From NCBI RefSeq assembly GCF_030506325.1, contig NZ_CP120683.1:4229001-4293000 (forward strand): a DNA stretch of 64,000 bases, read 5' to 3'. Positions 1 through 8,412 of this stretch are shown here, piece after piece (position 1 is the first letter of the stretch; every line of letters begins with the position of its first letter). The notes under the pieces are model-generated. The model did not search any database and was not told where the DNA came from. It was given only the letters and a program-made list of their open reading frames with translations. A program made the position numbers and the translations under genes. This DNA is from Tunicatimonas pelagia. GTDB taxonomy: Bacteria > Bacteroidota > Bacteroidia > Cytophagales > Cyclobacteriaceae.

Positions 1-1
1 A

Positions 2-136
2 CTTATCCATATTCCGGGAGCCATTGCAGGAGATTTTGTGCAAACCATTGGTATCTTTCGAGACACCACTGTGATGGGTGCTGCCCTCATGTACGCGGAT
101 AAATTTGCTAGAGACGGTAAGTATATCACTACCTAA
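2..136 (+). CDS. 3' end of an unidentified protein (partial)
   Basis: An open frame enters from the left edge and stops with TAA at 134-136, giving 44 residues that end in DGKYITT. The tail contains a short hydrophobic stretch (VMGAALMYA). That and its position near the C-terminus are reminiscent of the last membrane helix of DoxX-type proteins, but the fragment is too short to assign. Codon use resembles the neighbouring genes, so I take it as a real gene end. The function remains unknown. Confidence 0.5.
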   Translation, partial: LIHIPGAIAGDFVQTIGIFRDTTVMGAALMYADKFARDGKYITT

Positions 137-251
137 TGTATTTTTAAATTCTCCTACGCCTCGCGTCACGGTGACTCTTTACGAAAAGGGGGGATGATCT
201 TAATGAGAGAAACAGCTTCTATGTCTATGTCACCCACTCAATTAGATAGAG

Positions 252-290
252 TCCTTCCCCCTTAGAAAAAGGGGGACTAAGGGGGATTTC
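252..290. repeat. C/G-tract intergenic hairpin repeat, copy 1
   Basis: A C5TT run at 257-263 can pair with AAG5 at 269-275. Alternatively CCCCCTTAG (257-265) can pair perfectly with CTAAGGGGG (277-285), so two exclusive hairpins are possible. A shorter relative lies at 3354-3385. It sits just upstream of the sigma-factor gene. Similar dispersed elements are familiar from Bacteroidota and cyanobacterial intergenic DNA; that family link is from general knowledge. Confidence 0.6.
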
Positions 291-323
291 TTTCAAACAC
301 AAAGCACAAAACACAAAAAACCA

Positions 324-1154
324 ATGAAAGAAGATACCTTAAAGAAAGCCATCAATGGCGATATTACCGCCTTTCAGAAATTGTTTCTGGAATTTCAAGC
401 GCCGCTAAAATCGTATCTTTATCGTCTACTGACCGATCGTAATGATGTGGATGATCTGGCTCAAGATACCTTTGTGAAAGCCTTCGATAAGATTAGTACA
501 TTCTCCGGGGCATCGTCTCTCAAAACCTGGGTGTTTCGGATTGCCACGCATCTGGCCTACGACCACTTGCGAAGACAAAAACGCTGGCTACCCGATGCCC
601 AGGATAAATCAAAAGCACTTGCCATGTCTACTCCCGAAATTGGCGAAGCCTTTGCTCAAGTACACCAACATTCACCCTACGGAGCTTACGATGTCCGAGA
701 ACACATCGACTTTTGTTTTACCTGCATCTCCAAAACACTGACCATTGAACAGCAGGTAGCGCTAATTTTAAAAGATGTTTACCATTTTTCTCGCAAAGAG
801 ATTAGCGGGATTATGGGCAAAACCGAAGGCGTAGTGAAGCACTTGCTGTTTGACAGTCGTAAGTTGATGATTGATATTTTTGACCAGCGTTGCGCGCTCA
901 TCAACAAAAATGGAGTGTGCCACCAATGTACCGAGCTAGCCGGAGTTTTTAACCCCAAGCAAATAAAGCGGGAAGAGTTACTAAAAATTAAAATGGTGGC
1001 TGAAGCCGAAAGTAGTGGCAAGCGTCAACTCTACGAACTGCGCGCCCAATTAGCTGCCGAAATTGATCCGCTACGTTCCGCAGGAGCCGATATGCAAGAC
1101 ATTATTATGCAATGCACGCGGCAAGCGGTAGGAGAAATAGAATCGCTGAACTGA
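324..1154 (+). CDS. ECF-type RNA polymerase sigma factor
   Basis: 276 residues. Region 2 lies at about residues 10-90, with the DVDDLAQDTFVKAF core-binding helix and the WVFRIATHLAYDHLRRQ -10-recognition segment. Region 4 lies at about 135-185 (LTIEQQVALILKDVY, then the helix-turn-helix EISGIMGKTEGVVKHLL). The protein is longer than a minimal ECF factor. After region 4 there is an extension of about 90 residues with a Cys cluster (CALINKNGVCHQC) and a charged helical tail, which could bind metal or replace a separate anti-sigma factor. No anti-sigma gene lies next to it. The ATG at 324 is the first good start. Target genes are unknown. Confidence 0.92.
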   Translation: MKEDTLKKAINGDITAFQKLFLEFQAPLKSYLYRLLTDRNDVDDLAQDTFVKAFDKISTFSGASSLKTWVFRIATHLAYDHLRRQKRWLPDAQDKSKALAMSTPEIGEAFAQVHQHSPYGAYDVREHIDFCFTCISKTLTIEQQVALILKDVYHFSRKEISGIMGKTEGVVKHLLFDSRKLMIDIFDQRCALINKNGVCHQCTELAGVFNPKQIKREELLKIKMVAEAESSGKRQLYELRAQLAAEIDPLRSAGADMQDIIMQCTRQAVGEIESLN

Positions 1155-1216
1155 TTTTTTTCCGAATTCTCGAATACCTATTTTGGCAATTTAGAAAAGC
1201 GTCAATCAACAACCTA

Positions 1217-2623
1217 ATGCCTATTTCTCGTAAAAAGCTGTTCTCACGTAGTCTACTGAGTATATTATCATTGCTGGTTTTAGCTTCCTTAAAATTAGCT
1301 GAAGCAGATAATCCCGAAGCTGAGAGACCTAATGTAGTACTAATCTTTCTGGATGATGGCGCGTTCGATGATTTTGCGCCATTTGGAAACCCCCGCTACC
1401 CTACCCCTCATGTAGAGACCTTGGCAAAAGAAGGACGAAGCTTCTACAGTTTTTACGTTCCTCAAGCCATTTGTTCCGCTTCCCGAGCGGCTTTACTGAC
1501 GGGTTGCTATCCGGGACGCACTAAAGTGTTTGGGGCACATGGCCCGAAAGCTAGAGGGCTTGATCCTAAATTTGCTACGCTAGGCGAAGTGCTACAACAG
1601 AATGGCTACCGAACGGCTGCTTTCGGCAAGTGGCACATTGGCGATCAGGAAGATACCCGACCGCACAACCGGGGTTTTGATGAAACTTGCGGATTAATGT
1701 ACTCTAACGATATGTGGCTACACCACCCCGAAAATCCGGAATACTGGGGGCAGTGGCCTCTGCAATACTGGGAGAACGGTGAAGTTACCATTGATACGGT
1801 ACAGATTGAAGACCAGAAAATGCTGACGACTTGGTATACTGAACAGGCAGTTGATTTCATTGAGCGAAGTAAGGATGAGCCTTTCTTCGTGTACGTACCT
1901 CACTCTATGCCTCACGCCCCCATTTTTTGCAGCGATAAGTTTGCCGGAAAATCCGAAACCGGACTGTACGGCAATGTGATGATGGAGGTTGACTGGTCCA
2001 TCGGGCAAATTCACCAAGCAATTAAAGATCAAGGATTAGAAGCCAATACGCTCTTCATTTTTATCGCTTCCGATAACGGTCCTTGGCTAAGCTACGGCGA
2101 CCACGCCGGAATTACTCGTTTTCGGGAGGGCAAAGGCACTAGCTTTGATGGCGGGCTGCGTAATCCCTGTATTATCAAATACCCTGACGAGATCAATCCG
2201 AATACCATCTCCCATCACGCCTTCAGCTCTATTGATATACTACCTACGGTCTGCCACTTAACGAGTACCGATCTACCAGAAAATACGGTCGATGGCAAAA
2301 ACGTCTGGGATCTGATAACTCATCAGGACGAAGCTAAGAATCCGCATGACTACTATGCCTTCACCAACGGTAAAGAGTTTCAGGGAGTTATTTCCGGCGA
2401 CGGAAAGTGGAAGCTTCATCTGCCCCACCAGTACCGCACCGTAGCCAAAGGAGGGAAAGGGGGTATGCCCGGCAAATACGTACAAGCAAAAATTGATACC
2501 GCTCTGTTCAATCTAGTTCACGACCCCTACGAGAAAAGCAATGCTCTAGAAATCTATCCTGAGGTAGCTCAACAGATGATTGAATATGCCGAAAAGCACA
2601 AGAAGATGTTTTTTGACGAGTAG
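1217..2623 (+). CDS. secreted sulfatase (S1 family)
   Basis: The open frame begins at 1112, inside the sigma-factor gene. The ATG at 1217 gives an ideal signal peptide (MPISRKKLFSR followed by a Leu-rich core), so I choose it; the protein is 468 residues. The sulfatase signature CSASRAALLTG (C about residue 86) supplies the cysteine converted to formylglycine by a maturase encoded elsewhere. The metal site is visible as LIFLDDGAFDD near the N-terminus and SDNGP in the middle. PHSMPHAP is a further active-site loop. Family knowledge says it hydrolyses sulfate esters, probably on a polysaccharide or small aryl/sugar sulfate in the periplasm. The substrate cannot be read from the sequence. Only about 60 bp separate it from the sigma gene, so co-transcription is possible. 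Confidence 0.93.
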   Translation: MPISRKKLFSRSLLSILSLLVLASLKLAEADNPEAERPNVVLIFLDDGAFDDFAPFGNPRYPTPHVETLAKEGRSFYSFYVPQAICSASRAALLTGCYPGRTKVFGAHGPKARGLDPKFATLGEVLQQNGYRTAAFGKWHIGDQEDTRPHNRGFDETCGLMYSNDMWLHHPENPEYWGQWPLQYWENGEVTIDTVQIEDQKMLTTWYTEQAVDFIERSKDEPFFVYVPHSMPHAPIFCSDKFAGKSETGLYGNVMMEVDWSIGQIHQAIKDQGLEANTLFIFIASDNGPWLSYGDHAGITRFREGKGTSFDGGLRNPCIIKYPDEINPNTISHHAFSSIDILPTVCHLTSTDLPENTVDGKNVWDLITHQDEAKNPHDYYAFTNGKEFQGVISGDGKWKLHLPHQYRTVAKGGKGGMPGKYVQAKIDTALFNLVHDPYEKSNALEIYPEVAQQMIEYAEKHKKMFFDE

Positions 2624-2893
2624 ATTATAAGTAAGTTAGTTATCTGTAGGAGCGAGGTGAAGAGAAAGCGCCAATGAGTGGGGAGCTATTGTGGGCTTTA
2701 GACAGATACCTAACATCTTTTGAGCATTGTTAGAGTCTGGATTTTTTTTGCGCACAATAAATTGATAATCAATTAATTGCGAATTAATTGCTCTTGTTGA
2801 TAATGCTGTTGGGTCTTCTAATAAAAAAACAAGTTAAACTAGCTAGCTGTTTACAAATAAGCTACTTTAATATATCTACTCCTCACACTTTCA

Positions 2894-3307
2894 ATGCTGA
2901 TGGAACCGTACGCCATAGTAAACCGAGATCGATTCCCACTGGTAGTAGTCACTTTTACCGGAGCAAAAGCCACTCCTACTAACTTTCAGTACTATCTGGA
3001 TGAGCTACGCGCTAACTACGATCGGGAGCAGCCACTAGCCCTGGTGTTTGATGCCGCCTTAGCTAAAGTACCCGGCATCGCTTATCAGAAAAAGCAAGGG
3101 GAGTGGATGCGCGATCATCAAGGCTTTATTGAGATGTACTGTCAGGGCATTGCTTACGTTATTCCGAGTACGGTTATTCGAAATGTGTTGAAGCTGATAT
3201 TCAAAATTCAGCGTGACCCAGTGCCCAACCAGGTATTTTCTAATCGAGAAGAAGGCACAGCCTGGGCTCAGGCGCAACTAGACGCGGATCGTCATCAGGT
3301 TGGCTAA
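2894..3307 (+). CDS. STAS/SpoIIAA-like small cytosolic protein
   Basis: 137 residues with no signal peptide or membrane segment. The pattern of a beta strand (PLVVVTFTGAKATPTNFQYYLDEL), the segment PLALVFDAALAK and alternating helices resembles the STAS/SEC14-like SpoIIAA fold. Such proteins are often found as single small domains of unknown role in Bacteroidota. The ATG at 2894 or the in-frame ATG at 2900 could be used. It stands alone, flanked by about 270 bp upstream and 424 bp downstream without genes. The family assignment is tentative; that it is a real gene is likely from its codon use. Confidence 0.7.
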   Translation: MLMEPYAIVNRDRFPLVVVTFTGAKATPTNFQYYLDELRANYDREQPLALVFDAALAKVPGIAYQKKQGEWMRDHQGFIEMYCQGIAYVIPSTVIRNVLKLIFKIQRDPVPNQVFSNREEGTAWAQAQLDADRHQVG

Positions 3308-3731
3308 TGTTACTTTCTTTGTGCTAGGTGCCAAGACAAAAATACGTTATATATTTCCCCTTAAAAAAGGGGACAGAGGGATTTAGTACTTTTAAGTACT
3401 TCATACTGCATGGGTTTTGCTAGCGCCTATAATATAGCATTATTGCAACCTTAATTTCTCCATTTGTATCGCCATTCAAATGAAGTTGAACCAATTTTCA
3501 GCTGTGGTTGCTTTTACGCCTAAATAATTTGGGTGTTCTGAGGCTGTGTTGTTGCTTGTTTCTAGAGCATTAAGAATGTCTTTCACATAGAATCCTAAAA
3601 GTGCTGTCACCTACATCACTGTATCTGGATGCAACCGTTAGGCTTGTATCCTTTTTTTATTTTCGCTAGGTTCGCTGCTATACGTTTTTTATTGTTGTAT
3701 CGTTAGCAACCTATAGTGCTATTTCAGGTTT
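3308..3731. other. 424-bp gene-free region
   Basis: Apart from the short C/G-tract repeat near its left end I see no ORF of note, no RNA gene and no strong promoter. It forms the upstream region of the envelope cluster that starts at 3732. Confidence 0.6.
3354..3385. repeat. C/G-tract intergenic hairpin repeat, copy 2
   Basis: CCCCTT at 3357-3362 pairs with AAGGGG at 3367-3372, followed by ACAGAGGGATTT. This matches the layout of the copy at 252-290 with shorter tracts. It lies just after the STAS-like gene and could act as a 3' stem. Confidence 0.55.
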
Positions 3732-5426
3732 ATGAAGATTTTTTTGGCTATCGTTTTTTCGTGGTGGAGCGTTCTGGCTGTTGCTCAGGAGGTTGAGCCG
3801 GATTGGGAACAAGAGGGCGAGATTGACGATGCTGAAGTAGTGATTGAGAAGGAACGAGAGATCAGTTTGCCTACTGCCAGCCGTCGCTTTGAGCCTATTC
3901 CGCCAATCGCTACTACGCGCCCTACTACCAATATCACGTATCAGTTTCAGGAGGTTACCCCTACCTTGCCCGGACTCAACCCGCAGGTACGTCCGCTTAA
4001 AATTAAAAATCCACCGCTGGATAAACTATACGGGAATTACCTCAAGCTTGGTTTGGGTACCTTTATTACTCCATACGCCGAGCTGTTTGCCAACAGCACC
4101 CGAGACAATGAATACAGCTACGGACTTCGTTTGCAGCATGAATCATCGCGGCTTGGCCCGGTAGATGGCGCAAACTCCGGTAACAGCGATTCCCGAATAG
4201 GGATAAGTGGTAAGTACTTTGCCAGTGGTCATACGTTCCGAGCCCGCGCCGAGTACCAACGAGAACGCTACCATTTTTACGGATATAGTCCGTTGGTAGA
4301 ACCAGAGCCAGAGCGTGATTCTATCCGACAAATATTTAATGCCATTGCTGTATCGGGCGGAATTGCTCGGGCGGAGGTAGACGCGCCGCTCAATTATGAT
4401 GTGGAGGCTAAATTCATTCATCTGAGCGATGATTACCAAGCCTCGGAAAATCAAATTGAGCTTCACCTTAAAACGAACTACATTATTGCCCCCCGCCTGG
4501 AAATAGGCCTGGAAAGCGACCTGTACCTGATGCAGCGTCGCGACCAGAACCCAGAAACCCGGGCCGAAAATACGCTCAGTCGGAATTTGGTTCGGGTTCG
4601 TCCCTATCTTACCTACCGCACCTCCATTGGTGCGGGCGAAGGACTTACGGTTAAGGGAGGGTTTACGGTTGCTCATGAGAACGATACTGCCAGCAATGCC
4701 GACCGACTGCACGTTTACCCTTACGCACTGGCCACCCTACATTTTTCCGATGCCTTTCAAGTATACGCAGGTATTGATGGTAACATAGAAGCAACCTCAT
4801 TATACTCCTTCACCCGTGAGAATCCGTACTTAGAAGCAGATGTGCCGCTGCTGCATACCAACCGCAACTTTACCTTTCGGGGAGGAGCCAAAGGCAGAAT
4901 CAATAGCCTCTTTGGTTTTCACGCGGGCTTCTCAGCTAATAATTATAAGAATTTGTACTTCTACGCCAACAGTGCCCGAGATTCTACGCGCTTTACTGTT
5001 TTGTACGATCCAGATAATGTGTTTGAATTAAATCTGTTTGGCGAGATTTCGTTGAACAGTACTGAACAGTTTCGCTCTAGCCTTCGGGCCGACGTTTACA
5101 CCTACAGCGTAGAAAACCTGGATGAACCTTGGCACCGCCCTGGTTTCACACTTAGCTGGCTCAATAGCCTCAACTTGTACGAAAAAATACTACTAAACGC
5201 TGAGCTACAGTATATGTCGGGCGTGCAGGGATTAAATTTGGCAAGTGGCACCACCCGTCAACTTGACCCAATTGCCGACCTGCATTTTCAGGCCGATTAC
5301 TTATTTTCTAACCGTTTTTCCGCATTTGTCAAAGTAAGAAATATATTTGCACAGAACTACGAGCGTTTCATGAACTATCCGTCCCGAGGAATCATGTTTT
5401 TGGGCGGTATTACCTATAGTTTTTAA
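3732..5426 (+). CDS. outer-membrane beta-barrel protein (TonB-receptor-like, no plug)
   Basis: 564 residues. A signal peptide (MKIFLAIVFSWWSVLAVAQ) precedes an acidic segment and then long amphipathic beta-strand repeats typical of an outer-membrane barrel, ending in the C-terminal aromatic GGITYSF. No plug domain or carboxypeptidase-like N-terminal domain is seen, so it is shorter than classical TonB-dependent receptors. Related barrels in Bacteroidota are often labelled TonB-dependent receptor. It is the first gene of a run with SPOR, TolQ, TolR and TonB-like genes, which suggests it belongs to the same envelope system. The ligand is unknown. Confidence 0.75.
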   Translation: MKIFLAIVFSWWSVLAVAQEVEPDWEQEGEIDDAEVVIEKEREISLPTASRRFEPIPPIATTRPTTNITYQFQEVTPTLPGLNPQVRPLKIKNPPLDKLYGNYLKLGLGTFITPYAELFANSTRDNEYSYGLRLQHESSRLGPVDGANSGNSDSRIGISGKYFASGHTFRARAEYQRERYHFYGYSPLVEPEPERDSIRQIFNAIAVSGGIARAEVDAPLNYDVEAKFIHLSDDYQASENQIELHLKTNYIIAPRLEIGLESDLYLMQRRDQNPETRAENTLSRNLVRVRPYLTYRTSIGAGEGLTVKGGFTVAHENDTASNADRLHVYPYALATLHFSDAFQVYAGIDGNIEATSLYSFTRENPYLEADVPLLHTNRNFTFRGGAKGRINSLFGFHAGFSANNYKNLYFYANSARDSTRFTVLYDPDNVFELNLFGEISLNSTEQFRSSLRADVYTYSVENLDEPWHRPGFTLSWLNSLNLYEKILLNAELQYMSGVQGLNLASGTTRQLDPIADLHFQADYLFSNRFSAFVKVRNIFAQNYERFMNYPSRGIMFLGGITYSF

Positions 5427-5572
5427 AATATTGATTTACAGACTATTTGGTACGCATGTGCTTTTATATTTAATATTCTTAGGGTAATTACGGTAGGATC
5501 AGTTATTTCGCAGTAGTAAGCGTAAATAGCTGATAATTATTGTTTTACCAGACCGTGCATAAACAATCCGTT

Positions 5573-6226
5573 ATGGAAAATCAGGAAGATACCAAGTACC
5601 ACTTAGAAGACAATGATGATTTCGGGTTACCCGAAGCCGACTTTCATCCTATTGACCGGGAAGAGGAGGAACCCCCTCAGTTTGAAGAGCCTCGCTACTA
5701 CGTAGAAGAGGAAGAAGAAGAGTCCAACCGTGGATGGATTGTAGCGGCCATTATTGGGGTAGTAGTGCTACTAGGCTTGGCTATCTATCTTTTCCTGTTT
5801 GACGGTGTGAGTCAGGTATCCTCTTGGTTTGGAGAAGAAGAGCCGGTTGTACAAGAGTATGTAGAGCCAGCTCCAGAGCCGATAATTGAAGAAGAACCAA
5901 TCTACGAAGAAGAACCCATTATTGAGGAAGAATCGGTCTACGAAGAGCCTGCTTTGGCTCAGTACCAAGGTATTGAGCGAATTTCGGCTCCTACCGGCCG
6001 CACTTTTGTGGTGGTAGCCAGCTTCGTTGATTACGACTTAGCGATGGACTATGCCCAGAAGCTAGAAGCCGATGGCATTGGCTCCAAAATATTAGACCCT
6101 TCTCCGCGTGCTCCACTTATTCACCGAGTAGCCATTGCCGATTTTGGTACGTTCTCGGAAGGAGCTGAAAATATTGATGCCTTCCGTATGGAATACGGCG
6201 ACTCTGTTTGGGTACTAAAATACTAG
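5573..6226 (+). CDS. single-pass membrane protein with C-terminal SPOR domain
   Basis: A longer frame opens with TTG at 5540, but the ATG at 5573 (MENQEDTKYH) is the better start, giving 217 residues. The order is an acidic cytoplasmic N-terminus, one membrane helix (about residues 56-77), a Glu/Pro-rich periplasmic linker (repeats of EEEPI), and a C-terminal SPOR domain (from TFVVVASFVDYDLA, about 140-217). SPOR domains bind denuded peptidoglycan glycans. The gene ends one base before the TolQ/ExbB start, so the two are surely co-transcribed. The context points to cell-envelope integrity or constriction, not nutrient import alone. Confidence 0.88.
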   Translation: MENQEDTKYHLEDNDDFGLPEADFHPIDREEEEPPQFEEPRYYVEEEEEESNRGWIVAAIIGVVVLLGLAIYLFLFDGVSQVSSWFGEEEPVVQEYVEPAPEPIIEEEPIYEEEPIIEEESVYEEPALAQYQGIERISAPTGRTFVVVASFVDYDLAMDYAQKLEADGIGSKILDPSPRAPLIHRVAIADFGTFSEGAENIDAFRMEYGDSVWVLKY

Positions 6227-6227
6227 T

Positions 6228-6914
6228 ATGATCCTACTGCAAATCACAACCGAAACCCCTATTGATACCACCACTCTTGATTCTGCCGCCGCCGAATCAG
6301 TTACCATCCTCGACTTACTGCTAAAAGGTGGTTGGGTGATGATCCCGCTCATCATCTTATTTGCACTCTCCATCTATATTTTTGTTGAACGAATACGGGT
6401 TGTTAAACGGGCTGCGAAGGTGCCTGAACAATTCATGGAAAAAATTCGGGGGTTGGTCTCCCGAGGGGAAATTAGCTCGGCGCGGATGTTGTGCTCCCAA
6501 ACTGATTCTCCCATCTCCCGAATGATTGAGAAAGGAGTTTCCCGCATTGGCAGCCCTCTCAAATCAATTGAAGCAGCTATTGAAAACGTGGGAAAGCTAG
6601 AACTCTATCGGCTGGAAAAAAATCTTACCTTACTAGCCACCATCTCCGGAGCCGCTCCGATGATTGGCTTTTTAGGTACCGTTACTGGTATGATTCAGGC
6701 ATTTATTGCTATTGCCCAAGAAGAAGGCAATGTGAGTCCGCAACTTCTTTCTACCGGAATTTACGAAGCCATGATTACTACCGCCACCGGACTGGCTGTA
6801 GGTATTCTGGCCTATCTGGGGTATAACTATCTGGTTTCTAGAGTAAATAAGGTAGTTCACCAGATGGAGTATATCTCCATTGATTTTATTGACCTGCTTC
6901 AGGAGCCAACATAA
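6228..6914 (+). CDS. MotA/TolQ/ExbB proton channel family protein
   Basis: 228 residues. The first membrane helix lies near residues 32-50 (GGWVMIPLIILFALSIYIFVE). A cytoplasmic region follows, then two helices near residues 130-150 and 175-195, with the family sequence LLATISGAAPMIGFLGTVTGMIQAF and the conserved ITTATGLAVGI. The protein forms the pentameric stator through which protons pass to drive a TolR/ExbD dimer. Its ATG lies one base after the SPOR gene's stop, so translation is probably coupled. Whether it serves TonB-type import, Tol-Pal-type constriction or both cannot be decided from sequence. Confidence 0.95.
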   Translation: MILLQITTETPIDTTTLDSAAAESVTILDLLLKGGWVMIPLIILFALSIYIFVERIRVVKRAAKVPEQFMEKIRGLVSRGEISSARMLCSQTDSPISRMIEKGVSRIGSPLKSIEAAIENVGKLELYRLEKNLTLLATISGAAPMIGFLGTVTGMIQAFIAIAQEEGNVSPQLLSTGIYEAMITTATGLAVGILAYLGYNYLVSRVNKVVHQMEYISIDFIDLLQEPT

Positions 6915-7006
6915 AAATACGAAATACGAGATGTGAAATATGAAAAGTGAAATTTGATTGCGAACTTTCTATTTTCAATTATCCCTTATCAATTATCAAC
7001 TAGATT
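6915..7006. repeat. AT-rich palindromic word-repeat spacer
   Basis: The TolQ-TolR gap is made of repeated short words: GAAATACGA, GTGAAATATGAAAAGTGAAATTTG on the left, and TTATCCCTTATCAATTATCAA on the right. The halves are loosely complementary. It belongs in style with the spacers at 24904, 29367, 36292, 39093, 48872, 51417 and 53970, but is more divergent. Confidence 0.45.
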
Positions 7007-7405
7007 ATGGATCTGAAAGCCCGAAATAAAATAGAAACTAGCTTCAATTTTTCGTCTATCGCTGATATTATTTTTCTGCTGCTGATCTTCTTTATGCTTA
7101 CTTCTTCGTTCGTTACCCCTTCAGGGTTACCCATTAATCTTCCTTCTAGTAAAACTTCGGCTATTGTATTGCAGCGAGTAAGTGTTACGATTACTCCTGA
7201 CTTAGAGTATTACGTGAATGACCAGCTAGTACCAGTGGAGCAATTAGAGAGTGCCTTACGAGCGGCACTTTCTGAGCAAGAAGGTGTGGTGGTAATGAAT
7301 GTAGATAAATCAGTTCCGGTAGAGCATTTGGTTCGGGTAGCCGGTATTGCTACTTTGCTGGAGGCTAAAGTGTCTATCGCCACTCGGCCAGAAACTAATC
7401 GGTAG
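7007..7405 (+). CDS. ExbD/TolR family biopolymer transport protein
   Basis: 132 residues. A short cytoplasmic N-terminus is followed by one membrane helix (SSIADIIFLLLIFFMLTSSF, about residues 15-36). The helix contains the invariant Asp (about residue 20) that accepts protons from the TolQ/ExbB channel. A periplasmic domain of about 95 residues follows (VTITPDLEYYVNDQLV; VVVMNVDKSVPVEHLVRVAGIA). It is the partner of the upstream channel protein and lies between it and the TonB-like gene. The length is usual for the family. Confidence 0.94.
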   Translation: MDLKARNKIETSFNFSSIADIIFLLLIFFMLTSSFVTPSGLPINLPSSKTSAIVLQRVSVTITPDLEYYVNDQLVPVEQLESALRAALSEQEGVVVMNVDKSVPVEHLVRVAGIATLLEAKVSIATRPETNR

Positions 7406-7476
7406 CGTAAAAGTACCCCCGTTCTTCAATCTTAACGCATATTTCTCCGTTAACAATAAGAAACAGGTGACTGTAT

Positions 7477-8292
7477 ATGATTTCTCCTGAAGAAAAGAAA
7501 GATCGTCGGATTGCTACTATCGTCTCATTCGGAGTGAATGCTGGCCTGTTTTTACTATTCTTTTTCCTGTTGGCTTGGCAAGCTCCTGATCCGCCATTAC
7601 CCGAATACGGTATTGAACTAAATTTTGGGTTAGATAATACCGGATCAGGGGAAACTACCCGCCCAGAACCTACTCCGGTAGTAGAGGAAGAACCAGTGGA
7701 AGAGGTAGTTGAAGAAGAAATAGTAGAAGAGGTTGAGGCGATAGAAGAAACTCCGCCGGAGGAAGTACAGGAGTCGGTAGAGCAGGTAGAACAAGTGGCT
7801 CCTATTGAAGATAGTCCCGATGTGGTGGAAGAAGTACCAAAAACTACCGAAGAAGTAATAGAAGAACCTGAAGAGCCAGTGCAAGAACCAGTCCCCGGTA
7901 GCTTATATCCATCTAAAAATACCAACCAAGGTAATGCTGAAGAGCCCGTAGGCAACCAAGGAAAAGAAGACGGTAAAATTGATGATCGGGCATTATATGG
8001 TGCCCAAGGGCCCAAAGATGGGGCATCTTTGCAAATGGCGGGTTGGAATTGGGACTATATTCCGCGCCCTCAGGACAATTCCAGCGAGAGCGGACGCATC
8101 ACCTTTCAGATCGTAATTGACAACCGAGGTGAAATTATTAGTATTCGGACATTGGAGAAAACAGTCAGCCCGGCGGTAGAGCGTATCTACCGTGAAGCCG
8201 TTGAAGAGCTAACCTTTAGTCGCACCGGTAGTAACGCCCGTTCTGCCGCTACTTCTACCGGCAAAATATCCTTCATTATTCGTTCCAAATAG
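7477..8292 (+). CDS. TonB-like energy transducer
   Basis: 271 residues. One N-terminal membrane anchor lies at residues 10-30. A very acidic linker follows (long runs of EE, VEE, PEE; about residues 60-145), where TonB normally has a Pro/Lys or Pro/Glu-rich periplasmic span. A C-terminal domain (about 195-271; GRITFQIVIDNRGEIISIRTLEKTVSPAVERIY) matches the TonB C-terminal fold that touches outer-membrane receptors. It completes the TolQ-TolR-TonB triad and with the first gene's barrel forms a plausible full circuit. The acidic, Lys-poor linker is the unusual feature. Confidence 0.88.
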   Translation: MISPEEKKDRRIATIVSFGVNAGLFLLFFFLLAWQAPDPPLPEYGIELNFGLDNTGSGETTRPEPTPVVEEEPVEEVVEEEIVEEVEAIEETPPEEVQESVEQVEQVAPIEDSPDVVEEVPKTTEEVIEEPEEPVQEPVPGSLYPSKNTNQGNAEEPVGNQGKEDGKIDDRALYGAQGPKDGASLQMAGWNWDYIPRPQDNSSESGRITFQIVIDNRGEIISIRTLEKTVSPAVERIYREAVEELTFSRTGSNARSAATSTGKISFIIRSK

Positions 8293-8412
8293 TATAATCG
8301 GCCTTCCGATTGTGTTACATATCTCATCTAATTCTTAGTAATTTAGAAGGAACTTTGCATTTGTGTTTTACGTAATTCTTTTCTAAGTTAAACTATAAAC
8401 TACTGCTTTTTT

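Noticed and set aside
2788-2982. 64-residue + strand frame overlapping the STAS-like gene
   Set aside because: It overlaps the better-supported gene in another frame, and its second half reads as a shifted shadow of that gene.
4143-4712. 189-residue - strand frame inside the barrel gene
   Set aside because: It lies wholly opposite a coding region with normal codon use and shows no domain or start context.
7395-8015. 206-residue Ser/Thr-rich - strand frame
   Set aside because: It is the complement of the Glu-rich linker of the TonB-like gene; low complexity explains the long open frame.
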